DNA of 64,000 bases, from positions 124,001-188,000 of the forward strand of contig JAFPBO010000051.1 in the NCBI GenBank assembly GCA_017390475.1, given 5' to 3'. Both the position numbers and the translations under genes were made by a program. The notes under the pieces are model-generated. The model saw nothing but the letters and a program-made list of their open reading frames with translations, was not told the DNA's origin and did no database searches. Origin of the DNA: Loktanella sp. Lineage in GTDB: Bacteria; Pseudomonadota; Alphaproteobacteria; Rhodobacterales; Rhodobacteraceae. Shown one piece after another: positions 1 to 10,921 of the stretch (position 1 is the first letter of the stretch; each line of letters begins with the position of its first letter).

Positions 1-1
1 T

Positions 2-190
2 CTGAAGAAGATCACCGGTGTCGGCCCGGCGCTGGAAAAGAAGCTGCATGAAGCAGGCATCACATCCTACGCGCAGATCGCTGCATGGAGTGAAGAAGAT
101 ATCGCCGGTTACGAAGAGACATTGTCTCTGGGTGGCCGCGTTGAACGTGATGACTGGGTCGCACAAGCGACCGAGCTGTCCAAAGCTTAA
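2..190 (+). CDS. rplU: 50S ribosomal protein L21, C-terminal part
   Basis: The gene enters from the left edge, so only the last 62 residues are visible. They are a short helical extension ([19 protein letters not shown], then a second helical stretch ending in ATELSKA) that looks like a helix-hairpin-helix. Rhodobacterales L21 proteins are known to carry such an extension after the ribosomal core. The position 11 bp before the L27 gene matches the usual rplU-rpmA pair. The core L21 domain cannot be checked here. Confidence 0.85.
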   Translation: MKKITGVGPALEKKLHEAGITSYAQIAAWSEEDIAGYEETLSLGGRVERDDWVAQATELSKA

Positions 191-201
191 GGAGAGACCA
201 G

Positions 202-471
202 ATGGCACATAAAAAAGCAGGCGGTTCATCCCGTAACGGACGCGACTCTGCGGGTCGTCGTCTTGGTGTGAAGAAATTCGGCGGCGAAGCCGTCATTCCC
301 GGCAACATCATCATGCGCCAGCGTGGCACAAAGATGTGGCCAGGCATGGGCGTTGGCATGGGCAAGGATCACACCATCTTTGCAACTGCTGAAGGCGCTG
401 TGAAATTTCACAAGGGCCTGAAAGGCCGCACCTTTATTTCGGTTCTCCCCGTGGCGGAGGCCGCAGAGTAA
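202..471 (+). CDS. rpmA: 50S ribosomal protein L27
   Basis: This 89-residue protein is the normal length for L27 of the large ribosomal subunit. It starts [20 protein letters not shown], the conserved basic N-terminal arm that reaches toward the peptidyl-transferase centre, and contains the family stretch [19 protein letters not shown] ribosome binding site (AAGGAGAG) precedes the ATG. It lies 11 bp after rplU, probably in one transcript, and is followed by an intrinsic terminator. Confidence 0.97.
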   Translation: MAHKKAGGSSRNGRDSAGRRLGVKKFGGEAVIPGNIIMRQRGTKMWPGMGVGMGKDHTIFATAEGAVKFHKGLKGRTFISVLPVAEAAE

Positions 472-498
472 GCCGAAAATCTCAATCAGAAAATTTGA

Positions 499-526
499 GG
501 GGATCGGTGCAAGCCGGTCCCCTTTC
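499..526 (+). terminator. Intrinsic terminator after rpmA
   Basis: A 9-bp stem (GGGGATCGG with CCGGTCCCC, one G-T pair) with a 6-nt loop is followed by TTT and a pyrimidine run. It lies 28 bp after the rpmA stop and separates the ribosomal pair from the GNAT genes. Confidence 0.75.
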
Positions 527-596
527 TCGTTCATAAATTCGCAACTATCTGGGTTTATGACAGCGCCAAACCGGCTTGTTTTCGAGGAGGGAAAAC

Positions 597-1139
597 ATGA
601 TCCACGAAGGAATAGTTGTGCAAGAGGTGATCCCGTCGGATCGTTTCATCCTGCGCCCGTGCCGCAAATCCGATGCTGGCCTGATCGCCATGTATGCCAG
701 CGACGACCGCGTCGCGCGCGGCACTCGTTCTGTCCCGCATCCCTTGCCCCCCGGTACGGTAGAGGCGATGATTGACCGCGCCCTGCGCCCCGACCGGACA
801 GAGGATATCTGGGTCATCGACGGGTCTGCCCGCGGCCATGCCGAGGCATTGGGCCTGATCTCGCTGGAACGGATGGATCGCAAACAATCCGAAATTTTCT
901 ATTGGATCGCGCCCGCCTTCTGGAACACCGGTTTCGCGTCAGAGGCGGTGCGCGCCCTTATCGCCGCCAACCCGCATCAATCCGAACGGATCTTTGCCGA
1001 GGTGTTTCAGGACAATCCCGGCTCCGCCCGTGTGCTGACCAATTGCGGTTTCGATTATCTGGGCGATGCAGAGGCGTTTTCCGTTTCCCGCGGTGCGACA
1101 GTACCGACATGGACCTATACGCTGAAAACCGGGCAGTGA
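597..1139 (+). CDS. GNAT family N-acetyltransferase (first of three)
   Basis: A 180-residue RimJ/RimL-type acetyltransferase. The start at 597 was chosen because AGGAGG sits at 585-590. The fold is recognisable from DRFILRPCRKSDA near the N-terminus, FYWIAPAFWNTGFASEAV (acetyl-CoA binding region) and DNPGSARVLTNCGF, the usual NxxSxxVxxxxGF motif. The family transfers acetyl groups from acetyl-CoA to amines of proteins or small molecules; the substrate cannot be told from sequence. Its stop overlaps the GTG start of the next acetyltransferase (GTGA), so the two are probably translationally coupled. Confidence 0.85.
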   Translation: MIHEGIVVQEVIPSDRFILRPCRKSDAGLIAMYASDDRVARGTRSVPHPLPPGTVEAMIDRALRPDRTEDIWVIDGSARGHAEALGLISLERMDRKQSEIFYWIAPAFWNTGFASEAVRALIAANPHQSERIFAEVFQDNPGSARVLTNCGFDYLGDAEAFSVSRGATVPTWTYTLKTGQ

Positions 1140-1640
1140 CTGTCCCGACCTTGCAGACGGCGCGGCTAACGCTGCGCCCTCTGGCGTGGTCGGACCGCGC
1201 CGCGATCACCGCTGCGCTGAATAATTGGGAGATCACCCGCTGGCTGTCGCAGGTGCCGTTTCCCTATACGCTCGCGGATGCGGACCAATTCATCGATATT
1301 GCGCAGCGTGGTCCTGACGACGCTCATTGGGCAATCGACCAAGGCACAGGGCTGATTGGCGTGATCTCAGTCAAGCCTGATCTGGGCTATTGGCTGGACC
1401 AGGCGCATCACGGACGGGGCTTGATGACCGAAGCTGCGCGCGCGGTGGTCACCTGGTATTTCACCGATCACGCAGGCCCGGTCATATCTGGGCATTTTGC
1501 AGGCAATGCCGCGTCGCGGGCGATCCTGACCGGGCTGGGGTTCACCGATACCCATACCAAAACAGTCACGCCGGTCGGCGCTGACACGCCCGTCACGCTG
1601 CAACGGATGGTCCTGTCCCGTGCGGAATGGGATCAGGCCA

Positions 1641-1648
<8 letters not shown>
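1136..1648 (+). CDS. GNAT family N-acetyltransferase (second of three)
   Basis: A 170-residue protein if it starts at GTG 1136, which overlaps the preceding stop by 4 nt; the open frame continues upstream but would then lie inside the first GNAT. Family signs are LQTARLTLRPLAWSDRAAI, LGYWLDQAHHGRGLMTEAAR (the pyrophosphate-binding loop) and GNAASRAILTGLGF. The stop overlaps the ATG of the third GNAT by 8 nt. The tandem copies probably arose by duplication, because all three share the layout, but they are clearly diverged. The substrate is unknown. Confidence 0.82.
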
Positions 1649-4322
<2,674 letters not shown>

Positions 4323-4331
4323 GGATTTGAT

Positions 4332-5588
4332 ATGAATGATATTTCTGCGATGATGGACAAGATCGGTGCCGATGCCCGCGCTGCTGCCACGGTGCTGGCG
4401 ACCACCGGATCGGAACGCAAATATGCCGCCCTGATCGGCGCTGCCGATGCGATCTGTGACAATATCATGGAAATCCTCGACGCCAATGCCGAAGATCAGG
4501 TCTATGCCGAACAAAAAGGCCTGTCCCCCGCGATGATGGACCGGCTGATCCTGACCGAACCGCGCATCCGCGCCATGGCCGAAGGCTTGCGCAATGTCGC
4601 CGCCCAGCATGACCCGGTGGGCGAGGTTATCACGGAATGGGACATGCCCACGGGCCTGCATATCCAGCGGGTTCGCACACCCTTGGGGGTGGTCGGGGTG
4701 ATCTATGAAAGCCGTCCGAATGTGACTGCCGATGCCGGTGCGCTCTGCCTGCAGTCGGGCAATGCGGTGATTTTGCGCGGTGGGTCGGAAAGTTTCCATT
4801 CCTCCGCCGCGATCCACAAGTGCCTGCAAATCGGATTGAAACAGGCGGGCCTGCCTGAAACCGCGATCCAGCTTGTGCCGACCCGCGACCGCGCCGCTGT
4901 CAGCGCCATGCTGACCGCGACCGACCATATTGATGTGATCGTGCCGCGCGGCGGCAAAGGGTTGGTCGGTCTGGTCCAGCGCGAGGCGCGGGTGCCGGTC
5001 TTTGCCCATCTCGAAGGCATCTGCCATATCTATGTCGGTGCCACCGCCGACCCCGCCATGGCGCTGGAAATCGTGCTGAACGCCAAAACCCGCCGCACCG
5101 GCATCTGCGGCGCGATGGAATGCCTGCTGATCGACTGGCGCTTCTATACGCAGCACGGGTCCTTGCTGATCGACGCGCTGATCAAGGCCGGGGTCGAGGT
5201 GCGCGCCGATGGCGATCTGGCGAAAATCGCGGGCACGACCAAGGCCAAGCCTGATGATTTCGGGCAGGAGTTCCTTGACATGATCTGTGCCACAAAACTA
5301 GTCGACGGGGTGGATGCGGCGATTGCCCATATCCGGCAATATGGTTCGAATCATACCGATGCGATCATCACCGAAGACGCGCAGGCAGCGGCGCATTTCT
5401 TTGCCCAGCTTGATTCCGCGATCCTGATGCACAATGCCTCGACCCAATTCGCCGATGGTGGCGAATTCGGGATGGGCGCGGAAATCGGGATTGCAACAGG
5501 CAAGATGCATGCGCGCGGCCCGGTGGGGGCGGAACAGCTCACCAGTTTCAAATACCTCGTCACCGGAAAGGGCGCTGTGCGGGCCTGA
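4332..5588 (+). CDS. proA: Gamma-glutamyl phosphate reductase
   Basis: A 418-residue NADPH-dependent reductase that converts gamma-glutamyl phosphate to glutamate semialdehyde, the second step of proline synthesis. The active-site cysteine lies in [35 protein letters not shown] and the C-terminal [13 protein letters not shown] are family signatures. It follows proB by 9 bp with a ribosome binding site (TAAGGATTTGAT). No frameshift or missing domain is seen. Confidence 0.97.
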   Translation: MNDISAMMDKIGADARAAATVLATTGSERKYAALIGAADAICDNIMEILDANAEDQVYAEQKGLSPAMMDRLILTEPRIRAMAEGLRNVAAQHDPVGEVITEWDMPTGLHIQRVRTPLGVVGVIYESRPNVTADAGALCLQSGNAVILRGGSESFHSSAAIHKCLQIGLKQAGLPETAIQLVPTRDRAAVSAMLTATDHIDVIVPRGGKGLVGLVQREARVPVFAHLEGICHIYVGATADPAMALEIVLNAKTRRTGICGAMECLLIDWRFYTQHGSLLIDALIKAGVEVRADGDLAKIAGTTKAKPDDFGQEFLDMICATKLVDGVDAAIAHIRQYGSNHTDAIITEDAQAAAHFFAQLDSAILMHNASTQFADGGEFGMGAEIGIATGKMHARGPVGAEQLTSFKYLVTGKGAVRA

Positions 5589-5597
5589 ACACCGCAT

Positions 5598-5616
5598 CTT
5601 CTTATTTCCCCAAATA
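5598..5616 (-). repeat. Short intergenic repeat, copy of the element at 8171-8220
   Basis: Read on the minus strand this 19-bp stretch is TATTTGGGGAAATAAGAAG. It differs at two bases from TATTTGCAGAAATAAGAAG at the end of olsA. It lies between the convergent ends of proA and chpT. It looks like one copy of a small dispersed repeat found at gene ends in this genome. Confidence 0.5.
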
Positions 5617-5648
5617 CGCGTCTTTTTCTTCGGATAAAATCCGGAACG

Positions 5649-6239
5649 TCAGAACTGCGCGATGATCTGGTCCGCGCTGATATCAATCTGCAACGACCGT
5701 CCGGCTTCTTCCAGATAGCCAGGCATCAGGGCGAATTGCACAAGCGCGGCAGAACAGGCCAAGGACCGTTCGCCCGCCACCATCTGCTGCCACAGCGCGT
5801 CGTCAATCCTGAAACGTAGGCTATGGGCGCGCATTATCCAGCGGCCATCGGTAAATTGCACATGAATATCACCACCCAACGGCATTGCCGTCTCGAAACA
5901 TTGCAGCAACAGCAAGGCGCAGCGCACCTCGCGGCGCGGCCGGTCTTCGGCCACCTGCCAGAAATAGGTGAACCGCCCGCCACGTGCGAGGATCGAGATG
6001 AACGACAGAACTTCTTGACTGTTCAGCACCTGTCCGGCACCGGCGGCACCATAGGCGATGCGATAGAATCTGATCCGGGCATTGGCATTCTGTACGGAAT
6101 CGCTGATCAGTGCCATTTCCGCGCCGGTATCGCCATCAGTCAGCGACAACAGTTCCAGACCATTGCCGATTGCGCCGATTGGGCTGATAAGGTCGTGGCA
6201 AATCCGCGAGCCGACAAGTGTGGCAAGATCAGGCTGCAT
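5649..6239 (-). CDS. chpT: Histidine phosphotransferase ChpT
   Basis: A 196-residue cytoplasmic protein. ChpT passes phosphate from the hybrid kinase CckA to the response regulators CtrA and CpdR. The phospho-accepting histidine is in SRICHDLISPIGAIGNGLEL (His15), the typical DHp-like helix. The C-terminal part (about residues 80-196) is the degenerate ATPase-like domain that docks receivers. It is divergent from the DUF3553 gene with only 29 bp between start codons. Its downstream target ctrA lies 18 kb away in this window and is interrupted. Confidence 0.92.
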   Translation of the reverse strand: MQPDLATLVGSRICHDLISPIGAIGNGLELLSLTDGDTGAEMALISDSVQNANARIRFYRIAYGAAGAGQVLNSQEVLSFISILARGGRFTYFWQVAEDRPRREVRCALLLLQCFETAMPLGGDIHVQFTDGRWIMRAHSLRFRIDDALWQQMVAGERSLACSAALVQFALMPGYLEEAGRSLQIDISADQIIAQF

Positions 6240-6268
6240 GGATTAGGCTCCTTTGGAGGTAGACAGAG

Positions 6269-6466
6269 ATGTTGGGAATAAATGCCATTCTGGAACCAGG
6301 GATGCTGGTGCGGCATTCGGCAGCGCCTGACTGGGGTGTAGGACAGGTCCAGTCCAATGTGGCAGGTCGGATCACGGTGAATTTCAGAGAGGCGGGCAAG
6401 GTCGTCATAGATGGGAACCGTATCACTTTGGAAATTGTCGACGCAGAGGAACACAACCTTGAGTAG
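6269..6466 (+). CDS. DUF3553 small protein
   Basis: A 65-residue protein with the DUF3553 core MLVRHSAAPDWGVGQVQSN followed by ITVNFREAGKVVID. The fold resembles the small barrel seen in CarD/UvrD-tail-like modules that bind RNA polymerase or DNA; that is a family-level resemblance, and no function is established. GGAGG lies 9 bp before the ATG. The gene is divergent from chpT and followed by 77 bp of AT-rich DNA before olsB. The pairing with chpT is common in Rhodobacterales. Confidence 0.85.
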   Translation: MLGINAILEPGMLVRHSAAPDWGVGQVQSNVAGRITVNFREAGKVVIDGNRITLEIVDAEEHNLE

Positions 6467-6529
6467 AGTATACAATCTTTGTGTCAACCAATACCCGTTT
6501 CATTGTTTTACTTTATGGCTGAAAAAGGG

Positions 6530-6544
6530 TTAAATCTTTCTTAA
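6530..6544 (+). promoter_or_regulatory. Candidate CtrA-binding box TTAA-N7-TTAA
   Basis: TTAA at 6530-6533 and TTAA at 6541-6544 are separated by exactly seven bases, the classical full CtrA recognition pattern. The site overlaps the start codon of olsB, so if it is used it would repress or act on a start site elsewhere. In AT-rich DNA such a match can also occur by chance. Confidence 0.4.
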
Positions 6545-7359
6545 TGACCGAGATAACCGATCAATCTTTGCCCGATTTCTCTGATCCGCCGCAACAATTG
6601 CGGTTTCAGGTCAGTATTGCGCAGACTCCGGCTGAATTGCAGGCGGCGCAACGCCTGCGCTATCTGGTCTTTGTTGCCGAACTGGGCGGCACTGGCCCCT
6701 TGGTCGATCATCAGGCACGGCTGGAAAAGGATGATTTCGACCCCTTTGCCACCCATCTGATCCTGCGCGACATGGACCGCCCGGCCGAGGACAGGGTGGT
6801 CGGCGTCTACCGGCTGCTGACTGAAGAAGGTGCCAGGGCGGCGGGCCAGTTTTACTGCGAGACCGAATATGATCTGACCCGGTTGAAAACCTCTGGCCAG
6901 AAACTGCTGGAACTGGGCCGGTCCTGTCTGCATCCGGCCTATCGTGGCGGCATGGCGATGATGCATCTGTGGCAGGCGTTGGCAATCTATGTGCAGGACC
7001 ACGATATTGACATCCTGTTCGGCGTTGCCTCGTTTCATGGCACCAACCTCGACAGTCTGTCTGCGCCGCTGAGCCTGTTGTTTCACCGCCATCTGGCGCC
7101 CGAGGCGTTGCGGGTGCATGCCATTGGCGCGGGGGCACTGGATTTCACCCCCTTGCCTGAAACCCAATTCGACCGGATCAACGCCCTGCGCGATACTCCG
7201 GCCCTGATCAAAGCCTATCTGCGGATCGGCGGCGTTGTGGGGCAGGGTGTTTATGTCGATCAAGCCTTCAATACCACCGATGTCTGCCTGATTCTGCCAA
7301 CATCCGGGGTTAATGAAATGCAGCGCCAGATCTATACACGTGCCCGCCGCAATGGCTGA
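6544..7359 (+). CDS. olsB: Ornithine N-acyltransferase, OlsB-like
   Basis: A 271-residue GNAT-fold acyltransferase of the hemolysin/OlsB family. OlsB adds a 3-hydroxyacyl chain to ornithine, giving lyso-ornithine lipid. Seen here are AQRLRYLVFVAELGGTG, LELGRSCLHPAYRGG and FGVASFHGTNLDSL. The following gene is an OlsA-like acyltransferase overlapping by 8 nt, which supports the assignment. The ATG at 6544 has only a distant AAAGGG, so a TTG start at 6568 is possible. A CtrA-like box covers the start. Confidence 0.85.
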   Translation: MTEITDQSLPDFSDPPQQLRFQVSIAQTPAELQAAQRLRYLVFVAELGGTGPLVDHQARLEKDDFDPFATHLILRDMDRPAEDRVVGVYRLLTEEGARAAGQFYCETEYDLTRLKTSGQKLLELGRSCLHPAYRGGMAMMHLWQALAIYVQDHDIDILFGVASFHGTNLDSLSAPLSLLFHRHLAPEALRVHAIGAGALDFTPLPETQFDRINALRDTPALIKAYLRIGGVVGQGVYVDQAFNTTDVCLILPTSGVNEMQRQIYTRARRNG

Positions 7360-8215
7360 AACCTGGCAAGGCGACGCGGCCATGGTGCATCAAACCCCCG
7401 GTATGCGCGACTGGCTGCGCATTATCCGGCGCGGCCTGCCTTTGGTTGTGCTGGTCTTTGGCGGGTTTCTGGTCCTGTTGCTGATCCGGCTGATCGAGCG
7501 CCCGCTTTGCGCCCTGCGCCGTCCGGTCACCCCTTACGTGACGCAATTCGTCTGCCGCAATGCCTTTGCCCTGATGGGGATCACCTACCGGATGCAGGGC
7601 CGCCCGATGAAAGGCGCGGGCGCCGTCGTGGCCAATCATGCCAGCTGGCTGGATATCTTCGCGCTGAACGCGCGCAAGCGGATCTATTTCGTGTCGAAGT
7701 CAGAGGTCGCCGCCTGGCCCGGCATCGGCTGGCTGGCCCGCGCGACCGGCACGGTGTTCATCCGCCGTGACCGGCGCGACACGCTGAGCCAGATCAATCT
7801 GTTCCGCGACCGCCTGCAAGCCGGGCATAAATTGCTGTTCTTCCCCGAAGGCACCTCGACCGATGGTCTGCAGGTCCTGCCGTTCAAGCCGACGCTGTTC
7901 GCGGCCTTCTTTGACCCCGCATTGCGCGATATTTTGCAGATCCAACCGGTGACGCTGCGCTATACCGCGCCCAAAGGGGCCGACCCCCGGTTTTACGGCT
8001 GGTGGGGCGATATGGGTTTTGGGCCGCATCTGTTGGCGATATTGGCCGCAAAGCGACAGGGGGAGGTCTGTGTGACCTACCATCCCCCGGTCAATGTGCG
8101 CGATTTCGCGGATCGCAAGGCGCTGGCGCGGGTGCTGGAAGACAGGGTGCGCGCGGGACTGATGACCAAGGGGGGCGCTGCCCCCCTATCCCCCCCGGAG
8201 TATTTGCAGAAATAA
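7352..8215 (+). CDS. olsA: Lyso-ornithine lipid O-acyltransferase, OlsA/PlsC-like
   Basis: A 287-residue 1-acyl-glycerol-3-phosphate-acyltransferase-type enzyme that adds the second chain to form ornithine lipid. It has one N-terminal membrane segment (LPLVVLVFGGFLVLLLI), the catalytic NHASWLD (H-x4-D) and FPEGTSTDG. The start at 7352 overlaps the end of olsB. The last 14 or so residues (GGAAPLSPPEYLQK) are encoded by a short genomic repeat and are probably not part of the enzyme core. Confidence 0.88.
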   Translation: MAETWQGDAAMVHQTPGMRDWLRIIRRGLPLVVLVFGGFLVLLLIRLIERPLCALRRPVTPYVTQFVCRNAFALMGITYRMQGRPMKGAGAVVANHASWLDIFALNARKRIYFVSKSEVAAWPGIGWLARATGTVFIRRDRRDTLSQINLFRDRLQAGHKLLFFPEGTSTDGLQVLPFKPTLFAAFFDPALRDILQIQPVTLRYTAPKGADPRFYGWWGDMGFGPHLLAILAAKRQGEVCVTYHPPVNVRDFADRKALARVLEDRVRAGLMTKGGAAPLSPPEYLQK

Positions 8216-8220
8216 GAAGG
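8171..8220 (+). repeat. Dispersed gene-end repeat forming a GC-rich hairpin
   Basis: GGGGGGCGCTGCCCCCC followed by CCCCCGGAGTATTTGCAGAA and AATAAGAAGG. It forms a strong hairpin and includes the stop codon of olsA. A reduced copy lies at 5598-5616 on the other strand. It sits between convergent olsA and the ThiE-like gene, where it may act in transcription termination, although the run after the stem is not a pure T run. Confidence 0.5.
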
Positions 8221-8222
8221 GG

Positions 8223-8849
8223 TCAGCTGTCCATGGCGCGGACCAGATCGCGCAGCGTGTTTACGGGATCGTCGCTGCGCCAGATCTCGTCACCGATGCC
8301 AAAGAAATCCGTATGCGGGGCCAGTTGCCGGATCAGGGCGAGGTCCAGCGCGCCTTCGGCGACGACAGGGACTTCGATCATTGCTGACCACCATTCAAAG
8401 AGTTCCAGTTCAGCTGTGCGTCCGTCGCCCAAGGCCGTGTTGCCGACCGGGCCAAAGCTGACATAATCGGCACCCAGTTCACCTGCCGTCATCCCGTCAT
8501 GCCGCGACTGGCCGCAGAAGGCACCGACGATGGCGTCTGTACCCAGATCCTTGCGGATCGCTTTCACCGACCGCGCGGAATCGAGCAGATGCACGCCATC
8601 GAGTCCCAGCCTGTCCACCATCAGCACATGGCTTTCGATCACCAGCGCGACGTCCCGTTCATGAGTCACAGCGCGCAATGCATCGGCGGCTTTTGCGATC
8701 TTGCTGTCGTCCTTGGTGGCCAGCGCCAGCCGGACGCAGCCCACCTCTGTGCTGTCCAGACAGGCGGCGAGCCGGTCGGGAAAATCCAGCAGGTCGAATT
8801 CCGTCGGGGTGATCAGGTAGATTTGCGGGGTGTCTTGGGCATCCGACAT
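8223..8849 (-). CDS. ThiE/TenI-family protein (thiamine phosphate synthase-like)
   Basis: A 208-residue TIM-barrel protein, starting MSDAQDTPQIYLITPTEF. The family couples hydroxymethylpyrimidine diphosphate with thiazole phosphate. The strand pattern and YVSFGPVGNTALG fit ThiE. However, the C-terminal phosphate-binding glycine motif of ThiE (usually A-x-G-G-I) appears as VVAEGALDLALI, so catalysis is uncertain. No other thiamine genes are nearby. It is convergent with olsA, separated by 7 bp. Confidence 0.7.
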   Translation of the reverse strand: MSDAQDTPQIYLITPTEFDLLDFPDRLAACLDSTEVGCVRLALATKDDSKIAKAADALRAVTHERDVALVIESHVLMVDRLGLDGVHLLDSARSVKAIRKDLGTDAIVGAFCGQSRHDGMTAGELGADYVSFGPVGNTALGDGRTAELELFEWWSAMIEVPVVAEGALDLALIRQLAPHTDFFGIGDEIWRSDDPVNTLRDLVRAMDS

Positions 8850-8977
8850 CTGAGGCTTTCCGGGCAAGGGTAATTCCCGCGCTTTTAGCGGGGTTTGCAG
8901 CGCTTGGCCATGGCTTGCTTGCCTTGGCCGCGTGGCCCAAGTATCAGGCGCAAAACCTGACCAGAAAGCCTGTGAAC

Positions 8978-9712
8978 GTGTCTGATCCTCAACCTGCCTT
9001 CGTGCTGATCCGTCCCCAGATGGGCGAAAACATCGGGGCCGCTGCCCGCGCGATGTGGAATTTCGGGCTGGACCGGATGCGGGTGATCGCGCCCCGCGAT
9101 GGCTGGCCCAATACCCGCGCCGTCGCCATGGCCAGCGGCGCGGGCCGTCTGCTGGATGAGGCGCAGTTGTTTGATGGCACGGCGGCGGCGATTGCTGATT
9201 GCGATTTCGTCTATGCCACCACGGCGCGGCCCCGCGGATTGACAAAGCCGGTGTTTTCGCCAGAGGCGGCGATGCAGGATGCCTATGCGCGCATTGCGGC
9301 AGGTGGGAAGGTGGCTGTGATGTTCGGCCCGGAACGTGCCGGGATGGAGAATGACGATATCGCGCGGGCCAATGCGATTATCTCGGTCCCGGTGAACCCG
9401 GAATTTCCGTCGCTCAATCTGGCGCAATGCGTGTTGCTGCTGGGCTATGAATGGCGGCGGATCGTGACCGAGGTGACGCCGATGCGCGTTGATGCGGTGG
9501 CCGATTGGGCGTCTCAGGTCGAGGTCGAAAAACTGGCCGATCATTATCAGGACAGGCTGGATGAGGCGGGGTTCTTTTTCCCCGATCACAAGGCCGCGAA
9601 TATGCAGATGAACCTGCGCAATCTGTGGTCGCGCATGCCACTGACCCGCGCCGATGTGCAGATGCTGCATGGCATCCTGCGCCAGATGGTGCGGTGGAAG
9701 GAACGTGGCTAG
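8978..9712 (+). CDS. trmJ: tRNA (cytidine/uridine-2'-O-)-methyltransferase TrmJ
   Basis: A 244-residue SPOUT-class methyltransferase that 2'-O-methylates position 32 of tRNAs with S-adenosylmethionine. Motif 1 is RPQMGENIGAAARAMWNFG, motif 2 is VMFGPERAGMENDDI and motif 3 is SLNLAQCVLLLGYE. The GTG at 8978 (MSDPQPAF) was preferred because homologues start close to the first strand; GTG 8972 is an alternative. It lies divergent from the ThiE-like gene with about 130 bp between. Confidence 0.9.
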   Translation: MSDPQPAFVLIRPQMGENIGAAARAMWNFGLDRMRVIAPRDGWPNTRAVAMASGAGRLLDEAQLFDGTAAAIADCDFVYATTARPRGLTKPVFSPEAAMQDAYARIAAGGKVAVMFGPERAGMENDDIARANAIISVPVNPEFPSLNLAQCVLLLGYEWRRIVTEVTPMRVDAVADWASQVEVEKLADHYQDRLDEAGFFFPDHKAANMQMNLRNLWSRMPLTRADVQMLHGILRQMVRWKERG

Positions 9713-9784
9713 AAGCTGTGGCTTTCTGACGCTTGCACTGGGGCGACTGCGGACCTAGGTTCCGCCCAAATGACGGAGACCGCA

Positions 9785-10921
9785 ATGGCAACCAAACGCA
9801 GCATTTTTGAAGAGGTTGGCGACAGCCCCAAACAGACAGCCACCCCCGGCGGGATCGCCCGCGCGGGCATGGGCGCGCGCCGCGCGATCCGGGGCTGGCT
9901 GATGATGCTGTTCGCGCTGGTCTTGATCATGATCGCGGTGGGCGGGCTGACCCGGCTGACCGACAGCGGCTTGTCGATCACCGAATGGGCACCTGTGACC
10001 GGGGCTTTGCCACCGATGTCGGCAGAGGCCTGGGAGAGTGAATTCGATAAATACCGCGAGATTCCGCAATACCAGCTGATGAACCGGGGCATGAGCCTCG
10101 ATGAATTCAAGGTGATCTATTATTGGGAATGGGGCCACAGGCAGCTGGGCAGGTTTATCGGGCTGGTCTGGGCTGTGGGCTTTGTCTGGTTTCTGGCGGC
10201 GCGTCAGATACCGAAAGGCTGGACCGGGCGGCTGTTGCTGCTGGGGGGCTTGGGTGGTCTGCAAGGGGCGATCGGCTGGTGGATGGTCGCATCCGGGCTG
10301 GAAGAGGGCATGCTGAGCGTCGCATCCTATCGCCTTGCGACCCATCTGGGGCTTGCTTTCGTGATCTTTGGCTTCATCGCCTGGTTTATCTATCTGCTGA
10401 GCCGAACGCCTGCCGATCTGTTGCAGGCAAGGCGTAGCGGCGATGCCCGGCTGGTGCGGCTGGGCAATCTGCTGGTCGGGTTGGCCTTTGTGCAGATCCT
10501 GCTGGGCGCGCTGGTCGCGGGGATTGACGCTGGCCGCGCCTTCCCGGACTGGCCATTGATGGCCGGCGGGTTCCTTCCGCCGCAGCCGTTCAGCCTGCAA
10601 CCGATTTGGCGCAATTTCTTTGAAGACGCCGGGCTGGTGCAATTCATGCACCGGATGGCGGGCTATATCCTGTTTGCTTTCGCGCTGGTGTTGTGGTGGA
10701 TCGCCCGCAAATCGGCCAACAGGCAGATCACGGCATCCTTCAACATGATGATGGTGGTGATGCTGGCGCAGGTCGTGCTGGGGATTTTCACCGTGATCTA
10801 TTCCGCGCCGGTGGAACTGGCGATCACGCACCAATTTGTCGCCGTGATCCTCTGGGCGATGATCCTGCGGGCACGTTTTGTTGCGCAATATCCCAAACCA
10901 CAATCCGTGAGGACCGCCTAG
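9785..10921 (+). CDS. ctaA: Heme A synthase CtaA (COX15 type)
   Basis: A 378-residue inner-membrane protein that oxidises the C8 methyl group of heme O to make heme A for cytochrome c oxidase. Eight hydrophobic segments are visible. The N-terminal GGLTRLTDSGLSITEWAP and conserved histidines in WEWGHRQLGRFIGL and QFMHRMAGY are typical of the type 2 COX15 group. Start 9785 has GGAG 6 bp before; ATG 9770 is also open. The next gene begins immediately after the stop. Confidence 0.94.
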   Translation: MATKRSIFEEVGDSPKQTATPGGIARAGMGARRAIRGWLMMLFALVLIMIAVGGLTRLTDSGLSITEWAPVTGALPPMSAEAWESEFDKYREIPQYQLMNRGMSLDEFKVIYYWEWGHRQLGRFIGLVWAVGFVWFLAARQIPKGWTGRLLLLGGLGGLQGAIGWWMVASGLEEGMLSVASYRLATHLGLAFVIFGFIAWFIYLLSRTPADLLQARRSGDARLVRLGNLLVGLAFVQILLGALVAGIDAGRAFPDWPLMAGGFLPPQPFSLQPIWRNFFEDAGLVQFMHRMAGYILFAFALVLWWIARKSANRQITASFNMMMVVMLAQVVLGIFTVIYSAPVELAITHQFVAVILWAMILRARFVAQYPKPQSVRTA

